NCBI RefSeq assembly: GCF_023630705.1
Contig: NZ_JALQEM010000032.1
Coordinates: 186,001 to 250,000, forward strand
Reading direction: 5' to 3'
Source: Caballeronia sp. GAFFF1
GTDB taxonomy: Bacteria; Pseudomonadota; Gammaproteobacteria; Burkholderiales; Burkholderiaceae
Length of the DNA: 64,000 nt
Below, piece after piece: positions 40,971-50,047 of this stretch. Positions within the stretch are counted from its first letter, which is position 1, and the number at the start of each line of letters is the position of its first letter. A program made the position numbers and the translations under genes. Below the pieces are notes generated by a model. The model was not told where the DNA came from. It did no database searches and worked only from the letters and a program-made list of their open reading frames with translations.

Positions 40971-42125
40971 CTAGATCTGGCAAAGGCGGCGCGCGCCTTC
41001 AATGAGCGTATCGTCGTCCTTTGCGAACGACAGGCGAATCAGGCGATTGTCGGTGCCGTCCGTGTAGAACGCGGACAGCGGAATGGTGGCGACCCGCGCC
41101 TCGCGGATCAGCCGCAGCACGAAATCGCTGTCGGGCGCGTCCGAGATGGCGCTGTAGCGCGCGAGCATGAAGAAACTGCCTGCGCTCGGCAACAGTTCGA
41201 AGCGCGAGCCGGCGAGCGCGTTGGCGAGCACGTCGCGCTTGTGCTGATAGAACGGCCCGAGGTTCAGATAGCTCGATTCGTCGGCGAGCGCCTCGGCGAA
41301 CGCCATTTGCATCGGCGTGTCGGCGGAGAAGGTCATGAACTGGTGGATCTTGCGGATCTCGGCTGTCAGCGCGGCGGGCGCGAGGCAATAGCCGACGCGC
41401 CAGCCCGTCACGTGATACGACTTGCCGAACGACGACACGATCACGCTGCGTTCGGCGAGCGCCGGATAACGCGCCATGCCATGATGCGGCGCGCCGTCGA
41501 ACACGACGTGCTCGTACACTTCGTCCGACAGCACGACGATCTTCGTATCGCGCGTGAGCGCCGTGAGCCGCTCGATGTCGGCGGGCGTGAACGCGCTGCC
41601 CGTCGGATTGTGCGGCGTGTTGACGAGAATCATGCGCGTCTTCGGCGTGATGGCGGCGGCGACTTCGTCCCAGTCGATGCGGAAATTCTCCGGCGACAGC
41701 TTGATCGCGATCGGCGTCGCGCCCTGAAGCTGCACGATCGGCGCGTAGCTGTCGAACGACGGCTCGAAGTAGATCACCTCGTCGCCGGGATGCACGAGCG
41801 CGCTGATGGTCGCGTACAGCCCTTCGCTCGCGCTCGCGACCACGGTCACTTCCGTGCCCGGATCGTACTGCGCGCCGTAGACTTTCTGCGTCTTGACGGC
41901 GATTGCCTCGCGCAGCGCAAGCACTCCGGACATCGGCGAGTACTGGTTATGTCCTGCCTGCATGGCTCGCGTGACGCCTTCGACGAGCTTCGGATCGCAC
42001 GCGAAATTCGGCGCGCCTTGCGACAGGTTCAGCGCGTGATGTTCTTCGGCAAGCTGGCCGATGACCGTGAAAATGGTGGTGCCGACTTTCGGCAGCTTCG
42101 ATTCAGGAATACAGGCGCTGTGCAC
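40971..42125 (-). CDS. PLP-dependent aminotransferase, methionine/kynurenine aminotransferase type (YbdL-like)
   Basis: This encodes 384 residues of a class I/II fold type I aminotransferase. SKLPKVGTTIFTVIGQLA and LNLSQGAPNF at the N-terminus resemble the methionine aminotransferase YbdL. Further blocks are LVNTPHNPTGSAF, SDEVYEHVVFD and SSFGKSYHVTGWRVGY, whose Lys in SFGKS would bind PLP. I chose the GTG at 42125 because GGAG lies 9 nt upstream and homologues begin near here; a TTG at 42140 is an alternative. The divergent LysR regulator probably controls it together with the binding protein. Confidence 0.88.
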   Translation of the reverse strand: MHSACIPESKLPKVGTTIFTVIGQLAEEHHALNLSQGAPNFACDPKLVEGVTRAMQAGHNQYSPMSGVLALREAIAVKTQKVYGAQYDPGTEVTVVASASEGLYATISALVHPGDEVIYFEPSFDSYAPIVQLQGATPIAIKLSPENFRIDWDEVAAAITPKTRMILVNTPHNPTGSAFTPADIERLTALTRDTKIVVLSDEVYEHVVFDGAPHHGMARYPALAERSVIVSSFGKSYHVTGWRVGYCLAPAALTAEIRKIHQFMTFSADTPMQMAFAEALADESSYLNLGPFYQHKRDVLANALAGSRFELLPSAGSFFMLARYSAISDAPDSDFVLRLIREARVATIPLSAFYTDGTDNRLIRLSFAKDDDTLIEGARRLCQI

Positions 42126-42218
42126 GACGGCTCGCTCCAATGGACAGTGCGACGATTCAACCGCGGCAATAAACGGCCGACAATCGAAACTTTGTCATAC
42201 TAGCCATGTGCGCCGCTC

Positions 42219-43157
42219 ATGGCTCCTTTCGTTAACCCGATGAAACCGCTGCCCTCGCTCGACGTTCTCAAGACCTTTCTCGTTGTCGCTCAGAAGCTGA
42301 ACTTCACGCGCGCGGCCGATGCGCTCAACGTGACGCAGGGCGCGGTCAGCCGGCAGATCGCGGGACTGGAGGCGCAGCTCGGCTACGCGCTTTTCGTGCG
42401 GCAGGCGCGCGGGCTCGCGCTCACGCATCACGGCGCGCTGCTCATCGCGCCGTTGCAGCAGGCATTCGCGCAAATCGGCGACGCGCTCGCCAAGGGCGGC
42501 AGCGCCTCCGGGACCTTGCGCGTCAAGTGTCCGACCTGCGCCATGCGCTGGGTCCTTCCGCGCGTGATCCGGCTGCAAAACGAGCGGCCCGAACAGGTGG
42601 TGGAAGTGACGGCGTCGGTGTCGCACGGCGTCGAATTCAATGCGGAACAGTTCGACGCCGCCATCGTCTTTAGCGCGACGTCCGCCAAGCCGTCGGGCAA
42701 GGGCCTGACCGTGCACCATCTGTTCGATGAAGTCCTCACGCCGGTTTGCGCGCCCGAGCTGTGGAAACCGCGCGGCAACGCGGAGCCGACGCCCGACGAT
42801 CTCGCGGGCCAGACGCTGTTGCACCCGACGCGCGATCGCCGCGACTGGCTCTTGTGGCTCGGCGCGTACGGCTACGACGGCTTGCCATCCGCGAAGGCGC
42901 AACATTTCGACACGCTCGACCTCGCCATCTCGTCGGCGATGCAGGGCCTGGGCGTCACCATCGGCGATGTCTCGCTAATCGAAGAAGACCTGCGCGCGAA
43001 ACGCGTGATCGCGCCATTCGCGTTGCGCGTGCCGAGCGGCGCGGCCTACTACCTCGTCTATCCGGAGCGGCCGGCGCCGTCGCCCGCGTTGCAGCAGTTC
43101 GCGCAGTGGCTGAACGGCGAAGCCGCGGCCACGCGCGACACCCTGCGTCTTCAATAG
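42219..43157 (+). CDS. LysR family transcriptional regulator
   Basis: This 312-residue regulator has the N-terminal winged helix-turn-helix (LKTFLVVAQKLNFTRAADAL, VTQGAVSRQIAGLEAQLG, LFVRQARGLALT) followed by a periplasmic-binding-protein-like co-inducer domain, with the GcvA/AmpR-like segment LGVTIGDVSLIEEDL. It diverges from the aminotransferase over fewer than 100 bp, the classic LysR arrangement, so it probably regulates aminotransferase-SBP expression. The ATG at 42219 could be replaced by the one at 42240 (MKPLPSLD), which matches most homologues better. Confidence 0.9.
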   Translation: MAPFVNPMKPLPSLDVLKTFLVVAQKLNFTRAADALNVTQGAVSRQIAGLEAQLGYALFVRQARGLALTHHGALLIAPLQQAFAQIGDALAKGGSASGTLRVKCPTCAMRWVLPRVIRLQNERPEQVVEVTASVSHGVEFNAEQFDAAIVFSATSAKPSGKGLTVHHLFDEVLTPVCAPELWKPRGNAEPTPDDLAGQTLLHPTRDRRDWLLWLGAYGYDGLPSAKAQHFDTLDLAISSAMQGLGVTIGDVSLIEEDLRAKRVIAPFALRVPSGAAYYLVYPERPAPSPALQQFAQWLNGEAAATRDTLRLQ

Positions 43158-43160
43158 CGC

Positions 43161-44321
43161 CTACATGCCGTGCTTGGTGACGACGGTTTCCCATTGCCCA
43201 TTCTTCACCTGATACAGCGTCGATGACGCGTTTTTCAGCGCGCCGTTGTCGTCGAAGGCAATGGGGCCCGTGATGCCCTCGAACGAAATTTTCTTCAGCA
43301 CCGGGCGATACACCTTCGGATCCGAGGAATTCGCCTTCTCCATTGCGTGGATGGCGGCCCACGCCGCGTCGTAGCCGAACGGTGCGTACGACAGAATCGC
43401 GACGCCGAAGCGCTTCTGGAACTTCTCGCTGAACGCCTTGCCTTGCGGCAGCTTGTCGAGCGGGCTGCCGTATTCCCACGCCTGCGCGCCTTCAGCGGCG
43501 TCGCCCGCGAGTTTCAGGAAGTCGGCGTCCATCACGCCGCCGCCGCCCACGAACTGCGCGTTCATGCCGAGCTGCTTCATGCGCTTCACGACAGCCGCCG
43601 CCTGCCGGTCCAGTCCGCCGAAGAAAATCAGGTCCGCGTTCGTGGCCTTGATGCGCGTGAGTTGCGCGCTGAAATCAACGGTCTGGTTGTCGCTGAATTC
43701 GCGACCGACGATATTGCCGCCTTTCGCCTTCGCCGCTTTCTCGAACTCGTCCGCTTCGCCCTGACCGAAGGCCGTGCGGTCGTCGATGATCGCGATGCGC
43801 TTGGCTTTCGTCGTCGTGACCGCGTACGCGCCGGCATTGCCCGCGTTCTGCGCGTCGCTGGAAATTACCGTGAACACGTTCTCGAGGCCGCGCGTGGTGA
43901 TGGTCGGATTCGTCGCGGCCGGATCGATCATCGGAATGCCGGCGTTGTTGTAGACGGGCGAAGCGGGCAGCGTCGTGCCGGAATTGAAATGACCGACGAC
44001 GACGGCCACGCCGTCATCCACCAGCTTCTGCGCCGCCTGCACGCCGACGCGCGGGTCCGCCTGATCGTCTTCCGCCTGAATCTCGAACTTCGCCGTCTTG
44101 CCGCCTATGCTGATCTTCTTGGCGTTCGCCTCGTCGAGCGCGAGCTGCACGCCGTTCTGGAGATCCTTTCCGTAGCCCGCGTTCGCGCCCGTGAGTGGCG
44201 CGGCGAAGCCGATCTTGACCGTGGCATCTTCGGCGGCGGCGGTCATGGGCACGGCGGCGAGTGCGGCGCTGGCGCACGCCACCAGCCATGCCAAGGGTTT
44301 GAGGTTCGTACGGATACGCAT
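43161..44321 (-). CDS. Branched-chain amino-acid-type ABC solute-binding protein (LivJ-like)
   Basis: This encodes 386 residues with a signal peptide (MRIRTNLKPLAWLVACASAA, cut near AAA-EDA). The mature protein has the Leu/Ile/Val-binding family features VKIGFAAPLTGANAGYGKDLQNG, VAVVVGHFNSGTT, GIPMIDPAATNP and AIIDDRTAFGQGEADEF. An excellent ribosome-binding site, AGGAGAGG, precedes the ATG at 44321. It is a lone gene without the LivHMGF transporter parts, so it either shares a permease encoded elsewhere or is a second copy. Its ligand could be Leu, Ile, Val or a related compound. Confidence 0.92.
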   Translation of the reverse strand: MRIRTNLKPLAWLVACASAALAAVPMTAAAEDATVKIGFAAPLTGANAGYGKDLQNGVQLALDEANAKKISIGGKTAKFEIQAEDDQADPRVGVQAAQKLVDDGVAVVVGHFNSGTTLPASPVYNNAGIPMIDPAATNPTITTRGLENVFTVISSDAQNAGNAGAYAVTTTKAKRIAIIDDRTAFGQGEADEFEKAAKAKGGNIVGREFSDNQTVDFSAQLTRIKATNADLIFFGGLDRQAAAVVKRMKQLGMNAQFVGGGGVMDADFLKLAGDAAEGAQAWEYGSPLDKLPQGKAFSEKFQKRFGVAILSYAPFGYDAAWAAIHAMEKANSSDPKVYRPVLKKISFEGITGPIAFDDNGALKNASSTLYQVKNGQWETVVTKHGM

Positions 44322-44653
44322 GGTTTCCTCTCCTTTTGTGGTTTCGCAATCCAGGAACGCGGCTACTGCATGGAACATGACCAATTACCCGCCCGCAAGA
44401 CGGGGTTGCCCTCGGCGCGGCGAAAGTGGCATCCGTACCGGCATGACGGCGGACAAGGGCAATGTAGGAAGCCAAATTGGCCGCGTCTTGTCGATTCGTC
44501 GCGCGGCGACTGCGGATTTCGGCACAGGCCCGGCAGGGCGCTTTGTCAGACGCGGCGCGGCGTCACGCCTTTCGCCGAGCCCGGGCGCGCGACGATTCGT
44601 GCCGCGTCATGCGCTTGGCCTATCGCGTCGATGAAAACACGCCATTTGACACC
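44322..44653. other. Intergenic region between the LivJ-like gene and marR
   Basis: This divergent region of about 330 bp presumably carries the promoter of the LivJ-like gene and part of the marR promoter. I see no gene or hairpin of note; the marR operator follows at 44654. Confidence 0.5.
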
Positions 44654-44667
44654 AGTGCATATACACA
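44654..44667. promoter_or_regulatory. MarR operator, copy upstream of marR
   Basis: AGTGCATATACACA matches 12 of 14 bases of the perfect palindrome found before the SDR gene (45161-45174). It lies 15 bp before the marR ATG, where binding would block transcription or translation. Autoregulation is inferred. Confidence 0.7.
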
Positions 44668-44682
44668 TATAAGCTACGACTC

Positions 44683-45111
44683 ATGTCAACGCACTCATCT
44701 CCTCTCGACTGCAACTGCTTCGCCATCCGGCAGGCCGCGCGTTATGTCTCGCAACTCTACGAGCGGCACATGGGCGAAGTCGGCCTGACTTCGGCGCAAT
44801 TCACGCTGCTGGCGTCGATTGCGCGCAAGCCCGGCGTGCAGATGGTCGAACTCGCGGACGCCATGGTCATGGACCGCACCACGCTCGTGCGCGCGCTCAA
44901 GCCGCTTCAGCGCGACGGCATGGTGCAGGCGGATCAGCAGTCGCCGAATTCTCGAGCGGTCGGTCTCACGTTGACGGCGGCGGGGAAGGCGCTGCTCGCG
45001 CAGGGCGTCGAGAAGTGGCGAACGGCGCAGGCCGAATTCGAGCAGAAGTACGGCGAGAAGCGCGCGAAGTCGCTGCGTCAGATGCTGTTTCAGATCACCG
45101 CGATGGATTGA
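44683..45111 (+). CDS. MarR family transcriptional regulator
   Basis: This 142-residue regulator has a winged helix-turn-helix: LTSAQFTLLASIARKPG, MVELADAMVMDRTTLVRALKPL and QRDGMVQADQ with the wing residues SRAVGLTLTAAGK. The N-terminus carries a Cys-Asn-Cys pair in DCNCFAIRQAARYVSQLYE, which could sense oxidants or electrophiles, though this is not shown. It is followed by a terminator, then the SDR gene preceded by a perfect copy of the palindrome near its own start. It therefore probably represses itself and the SDR. Confidence 0.92.
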   Translation: MSTHSSPLDCNCFAIRQAARYVSQLYERHMGEVGLTSAQFTLLASIARKPGVQMVELADAMVMDRTTLVRALKPLQRDGMVQADQQSPNSRAVGLTLTAAGKALLAQGVEKWRTAQAEFEQKYGEKRAKSLRQMLFQITAMD

Positions 45112-45124
45112 ATCCAGCAAACGG

Positions 45125-45149
45125 GCACGCAAAGCCGCGTGCTTTTTTT
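45125..45149 (+). terminator. Rho-independent terminator after marR
   Basis: A stem GCACGC/GCGTGC (45125-45130 with 45137-45142) is followed by seven T residues (45143-45149). It separates marR from the downstream SDR promoter. Confidence 0.85.
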
Positions 45150-45160
45150 ATGTCGTTAAA

Positions 45161-45174
45161 AGTGCATATGCACT
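45161..45174. promoter_or_regulatory. MarR operator, perfect palindrome before the SDR gene
   Basis: AGTGCATATGCACT is a perfect 14-bp inverted repeat 13 bp before the SDR start. A near-identical copy (AGTGCATATACACA) precedes marR. The shared element argues for control of both by the MarR protein. Confidence 0.8.
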
Positions 45175-45187
45175 AATAGGAACAGTC

Positions 45188-45895
45188 ATGCAGATCAACG
45201 GAAAAGTCGTACTCGTCACCGGCGCCAACCGCGGTCTCGGCAAGCAGTTCGCGAAGTCGCTGTTGCAGGCGGGCGCCGCCAAGGTTTATGCGGCGGCGCG
45301 CAATCCGGGCAGCGTGGATATCGAAGGCGTCGAAGCCATCCGCCTCGATGTCACGAAGCCCGCCGACATCGCCGAAGCCGCGGCCAAGTACCCGGACGTG
45401 CAGATTGTCGTCAACAACGCGGGGGCGTTGGCGCGCGGCGCGTTGGTCGATCCTGCATCGACGCAAGCCATGCGCGATCTTTTCGAGGTCAACGTGATTG
45501 GTCCGCTCGCCATGACGCAGGCGTTCGCGCCCACGCTCAAGAAGAACGGCGGCGGCGCGGTCATCAACGTGCTGTCCGTGCTGAGCTGGGTCGCGCTGCC
45601 GGACGCCGGCGCCTACAGCGCGTCGAAATCGGCGGCCTGGGCCGTGACCAACGCGCTGCGCGGCGAGTTGCGCGGACAGGGCACGCTCGTGGTGGGCGTG
45701 CATCCGGGCTACATCGACACGGACATGGTCGCGGAAGTCACTGCGCCGAAAACGTCGCCGACGAGCGTGGTCGAGCAAGTGCTCGCGGCTATCGAGCGAG
45801 ACGAAGAAGAAGTGCTCGTGGATGACACCGGCCGCGGTGTCAAGCAGTCGCTGTCCACCGCGAAGCCGATTTACATCACCGGCATTCCCGGTTAA
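45188..45895 (+). CDS. Short-chain dehydrogenase/reductase (SDR)
   Basis: This 235-residue SDR has the NAD(P)-binding motif TGANRGLGKQ, DVT with the Asp contacting the adenine, NNAG, the catalytic Ser-Tyr-Lys (SVLSWV, then YSASKSA) and the PGYIDTDM segment. It probably oxidises or reduces a small carbonyl compound. It is controlled with marR through a shared palindrome. Its end abuts the YciI gene, which reads the other way. The substrate is not predictable. Confidence 0.93.
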   Translation: MQINGKVVLVTGANRGLGKQFAKSLLQAGAAKVYAAARNPGSVDIEGVEAIRLDVTKPADIAEAAAKYPDVQIVVNNAGALARGALVDPASTQAMRDLFEVNVIGPLAMTQAFAPTLKKNGGGAVINVLSVLSWVALPDAGAYSASKSAAWAVTNALRGELRGQGTLVVGVHPGYIDTDMVAEVTAPKTSPTSVVEQVLAAIERDEEEVLVDDTGRGVKQSLSTAKPIYITGIPG

Positions 45896-46311
45896 GCCGG
45901 CTTCTGCGCCTTCTGCATTTCTTCGAAGCCGGCGGCGGCTTCCTGCACGTCGGGCGGGAAGTCGCCGAACTCCTGCACTTGCCGCACTTCGATGATCTCG
46001 TTTGCCGAAGCGGGGCACCGCTTCGCCCATTCGATCGCCTCTTCGCGCGACTTCACCTGAATCATCCAGTAGCCGCCGAGCACTTCCTTCGCCTCGGCGA
46101 ACGGCCCGTCGGTCACCCGCGGCTTGCCGCCTTCGAACGTGACGCGCGCGCCCATCGACGGTGGGTGCAGCCCGTCGAGCGCGAGCAGCACGCCGGCCTT
46201 CTGCAGTTCTTCGTTATACTTCATCATCGCGGCGACGGCTTCAGCGCTCGGCATCGCGCCCGGCTCCGCGCTTTCGTAGCCGCGCGGGATCATCAGCATC
46301 ATGAATCGCAT
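45892..46311 (-). CDS. YciI/DGPF domain protein
   Basis: This encodes 139 residues. MRFMMLMIPRGYESAEPGAMPS, LLALDGLHPPSMGARVTF and VTDGPFAEAKEVLGGYWMIQVKSREEAIEWAKRCP are typical of the YciI-like/DGPF family, ferredoxin-like small proteins often found with ECF sigma factors or as single genes. The function is not known. AGGAG lies 8 nt before the ATG at 46311. The 3' end overlaps the SDR gene by four bases, so the two converge. Confidence 0.92.
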   Translation of the reverse strand: MRFMMLMIPRGYESAEPGAMPSAEAVAAMMKYNEELQKAGVLLALDGLHPPSMGARVTFEGGKPRVTDGPFAEAKEVLGGYWMIQVKSREEAIEWAKRCPASANEIIEVRQVQEFGDFPPDVQEAAAGFEEMQKAQKPA

Positions 46312-46468
46312 GGGAGTGCTCCTGTTCGAGGTCGACAAACGCGCAGTTCCGCGCGCTCACACCTTACGACGCGCACGCCGCCGCGTGATCGACATCAGCC
46401 GTCAACTTTTGGCTTAGGCGTTTATCCCTATCCGATTCGGGTTGCCTTCCGGACGAACACCGTCGAAT

Positions 46469-46486
46469 AATGTAATCCATTACATT
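46469..46486. promoter_or_regulatory. Palindromic operator upstream of the LacI-type regulator
   Basis: A perfect 8-2-8 inverted repeat AATGTAAT-CC-ATTACATT lies 23 bp before the LacI start in a GC-rich setting. It is a likely operator for this LacI-family repressor and the operon that follows. Confidence 0.75.
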
Positions 46487-46509
46487 TCGTTCGCCGCCCG
46501 GCGCGCAGC

Positions 46510-47529
46510 ATGTCCGATACCGTGCGTCCAACCGAGGAAGTATCGATCGCCGACGTTGCCCGGCGTGCCGGCGTCTCCGTCGCCACGGTGTCGCGCGTGC
46601 TCAATAGCCACAGCAATGTGCGCGAGGCCACGCGCGAGAAAGTGCGCGAGGCGGTCGCGGCGAGCGGCTATCGCGTGAACGAGCTTGCGCGCAATCTGCG
46701 CACGGCCGAGAGCCGCCTGCTTCTCACCATGGTGCCCGACTTCGGCAACCCGTTCTATGCGGCCATCGTGCGCGGCATCGACACGGTCGCGCGGCAGAAC
46801 GGCTACTTCATGCTTCTCTGCGACACCGGCGCCGATCCGTTGCGCGAGCGCAGCTACTTTGACCTGCTGCGCGGGCGTCGCGCGGACGGCGCCATTTGTC
46901 TCGACCCTGCCGCCGTGCAGAAGGCGCTCGTCGAGCAGGCGTCGACGCTCCCGTGGGTCGCGTGCTGCGAATTCGATCCGGCCGCGCGCGTGCCTTACGT
47001 GGGCATCGACAATCATCTTGCCGCAGGCGATGTCGTGCGTTATCTGTTGGACAAGGGCCACGAGCGCATTGCGCTGATCAACTCGGGCGAAGGCTATCTG
47101 TATGGCCGACAGCGCCTCGCGGGGTATCGCGATGCGCTGCAAGCTGCGGGCATTGTCGCGAATCCGGCGTGGCAGGTCGAACTGGACAGCCTCGATTACG
47201 ACGCCGGCGAACGCGCCGCCCGGCAGCTCGCGTCGCTCGGGCGCGACCGGCCGACCGCCATCTTCGCGGTGTCGGACACGCTCGCCATCGGCGTGCTGAA
47301 CGGCCTGCGCAGCGCGGGGCTGCGCGTGCCGGAAGATGTCGCGGTCGTCGGCTTCGATGACATTGCCGTGGCGGCGCACGCCGTGCCGCCGCTCACGACG
47401 GTCGCGCAGCCGATGCGCGCGCTCGGCGAGACGGCGGCGGAGCTCTTGCTCAAGCGCCTGCGCGATCCGCGCGCGGAGGTGCCCGGCGTGCTTCTGCCGC
47501 ATCGCCTGATAGAAAGAAGGAGCGCCTGA
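46510..47529 (+). CDS. LacI family transcriptional regulator
   Basis: This 339-residue regulator has the N-terminal HTH and hinge (SIADVARRAGVSVATVSRVL then LARNLRTAES) and a C-terminal periplasmic-binding-protein-like effector domain (VPDFGNPFYAAIVRGID, AIFAVSDTLAIGVL, VAVVGFDDI). It is the first gene of the sugar operon and ends 2 bp before the ABC ATPase, so it is probably co-transcribed and autoregulated through the palindrome at 46469-46486. The inducing sugar is not predictable. Confidence 0.94.
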   Translation: MSDTVRPTEEVSIADVARRAGVSVATVSRVLNSHSNVREATREKVREAVAASGYRVNELARNLRTAESRLLLTMVPDFGNPFYAAIVRGIDTVARQNGYFMLLCDTGADPLRERSYFDLLRGRRADGAICLDPAAVQKALVEQASTLPWVACCEFDPAARVPYVGIDNHLAAGDVVRYLLDKGHERIALINSGEGYLYGRQRLAGYRDALQAAGIVANPAWQVELDSLDYDAGERAARQLASLGRDRPTAIFAVSDTLAIGVLNGLRSAGLRVPEDVAVVGFDDIAVAAHAVPPLTTVAQPMRALGETAAELLLKRLRDPRAEVPGVLLPHRLIERRSA

Positions 47530-47531
47530 CG

Positions 47532-49019
47532 ATGACCCTTGCCGTGCGCTTTGACGCAGTCGAGAAGAATTTCGGCCCGGTGCGCGTGCTCCACGGCGTG
47601 AGCTTCGATCTCGCGCCGGGGCACATCTACGGCTTGCTCGGCGAAAACGGCGCGGGCAAGTCCACGCTCATGAAAATCCTCGCGGGCTACGAGCGCGCGA
47701 GCGCCGGCGACGTGCTGATCGACGGCAAGCCCGCCGCCTTCGCGAGTTCGCGCGACGCCGAGCGCGCGGGCATCGTGCTGATTCACCAGGAACTGAATCT
47801 CGCGGATCACCTGAGCATCACGCAGAACATGTTTCTCGGCCACGAACTGCGCAAAGGCTTCTTCCTCGATGAACCCGCCATGCGCGAGGAGGCCCGCGCC
47901 GCGCTCAACGAAGTCGGCCTGCACAAGAATCCGGACACCAAGGTGCGCGAGCTGATCGTCGCGGAGAAGCAGCTTGTCGAGATCGCGAAGGCCATGCTGC
48001 GCGACACGCGCCTGCTCGTCATGGACGAGCCGACCGCTACGCTCACGCCCTCGGAGACGCAGCGCCTTTTCGCGCTGATGGCGCGGCTGAAGGAAGCAGG
48101 CACGACCATCGTCTATATCTCGCACAAGCTCGACGAAGTGGAACGCGTGACCGACGAAGTGATCGTGATGCGCGATGGCCGCTTCGTCGCGCGCGCGCCG
48201 ACCGCCGACCTCACCCGCCGCGAAATGGCCAATCTCATGGTGGGCCGCGAAGTCTCCGACATGTTTCCAGAGAAGCCCGCGCTCGCCGCGAACGCGCCGC
48301 TCGCGTTTCAGGTGGAAGGCGCGTCGGTGCCCGGATGGGCCGAAGGCGTGAGCTTTTCCGTGCGCCAGGGCGAAGTGTTCGGCTTCGCGGGGCTCGTCGG
48401 CGCGGGACGCACGGAGTTGTTCGAGGCGCTGGTCGGCCTGCGGCCGCTCGCGGCGGGGCGCATCGCCATCGAGGGGGAGAGCGTGCGGCTCAAGAACCCG
48501 CGCGACGCGATGCGCCACGGCATCACGTACTTGAGCGAAGACCGCAAGGGACGCGGCCTGCACGTGGACATGGCGCTCAAGGACAACCTCACGATGATGA
48601 CGCTGGAACGCTACGCGCACCCGCTCATCGACTCGCGCGCCGAGCGCGACGCGTTGACGCTCGCGGTCAAGGACTTCGGCATTCGCACCGGCAACACGCG
48701 CAGCCGCGCCCGCATGCTCTCGGGCGGCAACCAGCAAAAGCTCGCGCTCGCGAAGTTCCTGCATCCGGATCCGCGCGTGGTCGTGCTGGACGAGCCCACG
48801 CGCGGCGTCGATGTCGGCGCGAAACGCGACATCTATTTCCTGATTCACCGCCTCGCCGCCGAAGGCCGCGCGGTGATCGTCATTTCTTCCGAGCTGATCG
48901 AACTGATCGGGCTGTGTCATCGCGTTGCCGTGATGCGCGCGGGCGAACTGGTCGCGACGCTCGGCATGGACCTTCTGACCGAAGAGAGGTTGATCGCGCA
49001 TGCGACCGGCACACACTGA
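47532..49019 (+). CDS. Sugar ABC transporter ATP-binding protein (tandem cassettes, RbsA/MglA type)
   Basis: This 495-residue protein contains two ABC domains. The first has Walker [10 protein letters not shown], a degenerate signature ([13 protein letters not shown]) and Walker [10 protein letters not shown]. The second has an altered P-loop (GLVGAGRTE), signature [15 protein letters not shown] and Walker [18 protein letters not shown]. This is the pattern of ribose/galactose/xylose-type importers. It overlaps the permease gene by 20 bp and follows LacI after 2 bp. It energises import of an unidentified sugar. Confidence 0.95.
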   Translation: MTLAVRFDAVEKNFGPVRVLHGVSFDLAPGHIYGLLGENGAGKSTLMKILAGYERASAGDVLIDGKPAAFASSRDAERAGIVLIHQELNLADHLSITQNMFLGHELRKGFFLDEPAMREEARAALNEVGLHKNPDTKVRELIVAEKQLVEIAKAMLRDTRLLVMDEPTATLTPSETQRLFALMARLKEAGTTIVYISHKLDEVERVTDEVIVMRDGRFVARAPTADLTRREMANLMVGREVSDMFPEKPALAANAPLAFQVEGASVPGWAEGVSFSVRQGEVFGFAGLVGAGRTELFEALVGLRPLAAGRIAIEGESVRLKNPRDAMRHGITYLSEDRKGRGLHVDMALKDNLTMMTLERYAHPLIDSRAERDALTLAVKDFGIRTGNTRSRARMLSGGNQQKLALAKFLHPDPRVVVLDEPTRGVDVGAKRDIYFLIHRLAAEGRAVIVISSELIELIGLCHRVAVMRAGELVATLGMDLLTEERLIAHATGTH

Positions 49020-50016
49020 AGACACCGCGCAAGAAAGCCGCCTCACCGCCACTGCGCGGTTTCTGCTCGGCGTCGGGCCGCTGATCGGGCTTATCGCGCT
49101 GTGCATCGGCGGCACGCTTCTGAACGGCGACTTCGCCACCTTTGACAACGCGATGAACGTGCTCACGCGCACGTCGTTCATCGGGATTATCGCGGTGGGC
49201 ATGACCTTCGTGATCATCTCGGGTGGCATCGATCTGTCCGTGGGCTCGATGGCCGCGCTCATCGCGGGCAGCATGATCTACATGATGAACGGCCTGCTTC
49301 AAGGCGTGCGCGGGCATGCGCTGCCGTCGCTTCTGATCGTGGCGCTCGGCATCGTGCTCGCGCTCGTGCTCGGCGCGCTGTTCGGCTTCGCGCACGGACT
49401 GCTCGTGACCAAAGGGCGCATCGAGCCGTTCATTGTGACGCTCGGCACGCTCGGCGTGTTTCGCGCGCTTCTGACGTGGCTCGCGGACGGCGGCGCGCTC
49501 ACCCTCGACAATTCGCTCGTCGATCTCTACGGCCCCGTGTATTACGCGAATCTGTTCGGCGTGCCGGTGCCCATCTGGGTCTTCGCGATGGTCGCGGCGG
49601 GCGGCGCGCTCGTGCTGAACCGCACGGTGTTCGGGCGGCACGTGCAGGCCATCGGCTCGAACGAACAGGTCGCGCGTTATGCGGCCATCCGCGTGGATAA
49701 CGTAAAGATCGCGACGTACGTGCTGCTCGGACTGTGCGTGGCCGTGGCGACCGTCCTTTATGTGCCGCGCTTAGGGTCAGCTACGCCGACGACCGGTCTT
49801 CTCTGGGAACTCGAAGCGATCGCCGCCGTGGTGGTCGGCGGCACGGCGCTCAAGGGCGGCGAAGGGCGCGTGATCGGCACCGTCATCGGCGCGATCCTGC
49901 TTTCGGTCATCAACAACATCCTGAACCTCACGAGCATCATCAGCGTGTATCTGAACGCGGCGGTGCAGGGCGCCGTGATCATTTTCGTAGCCTTCTTGCA
50001 GCGTGGCCGTCGGTAA
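49000..50016 (+). CDS. Sugar ABC transporter permease (RbsC type)
   Basis: This 338-residue membrane protein has about 9-10 helices and the family block [32 protein letters not shown] and [22 protein letters not shown], as in ribose-type permeases. It works with the preceding ATPase and the following periplasmic protein. It overlaps the ATPase gene by 20 bp and precedes the binding protein by about 30 bp. Confidence 0.95.
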   Translation: MRPAHTEDTAQESRLTATARFLLGVGPLIGLIALCIGGTLLNGDFATFDNAMNVLTRTSFIGIIAVGMTFVIISGGIDLSVGSMAALIAGSMIYMMNGLLQGVRGHALPSLLIVALGIVLALVLGALFGFAHGLLVTKGRIEPFIVTLGTLGVFRALLTWLADGGALTLDNSLVDLYGPVYYANLFGVPVPIWVFAMVAAGGALVLNRTVFGRHVQAIGSNEQVARYAAIRVDNVKIATYVLLGLCVAVATVLYVPRLGSATPTTGLLWELEAIAAVVVGGTALKGGEGRVIGTVIGAILLSVINNILNLTSIISVYLNAAVQGAVIIFVAFLQRGRR

Positions 50017-50047
50017 CTTCCTACTTCGAATAACAGGAGACTTCGTC

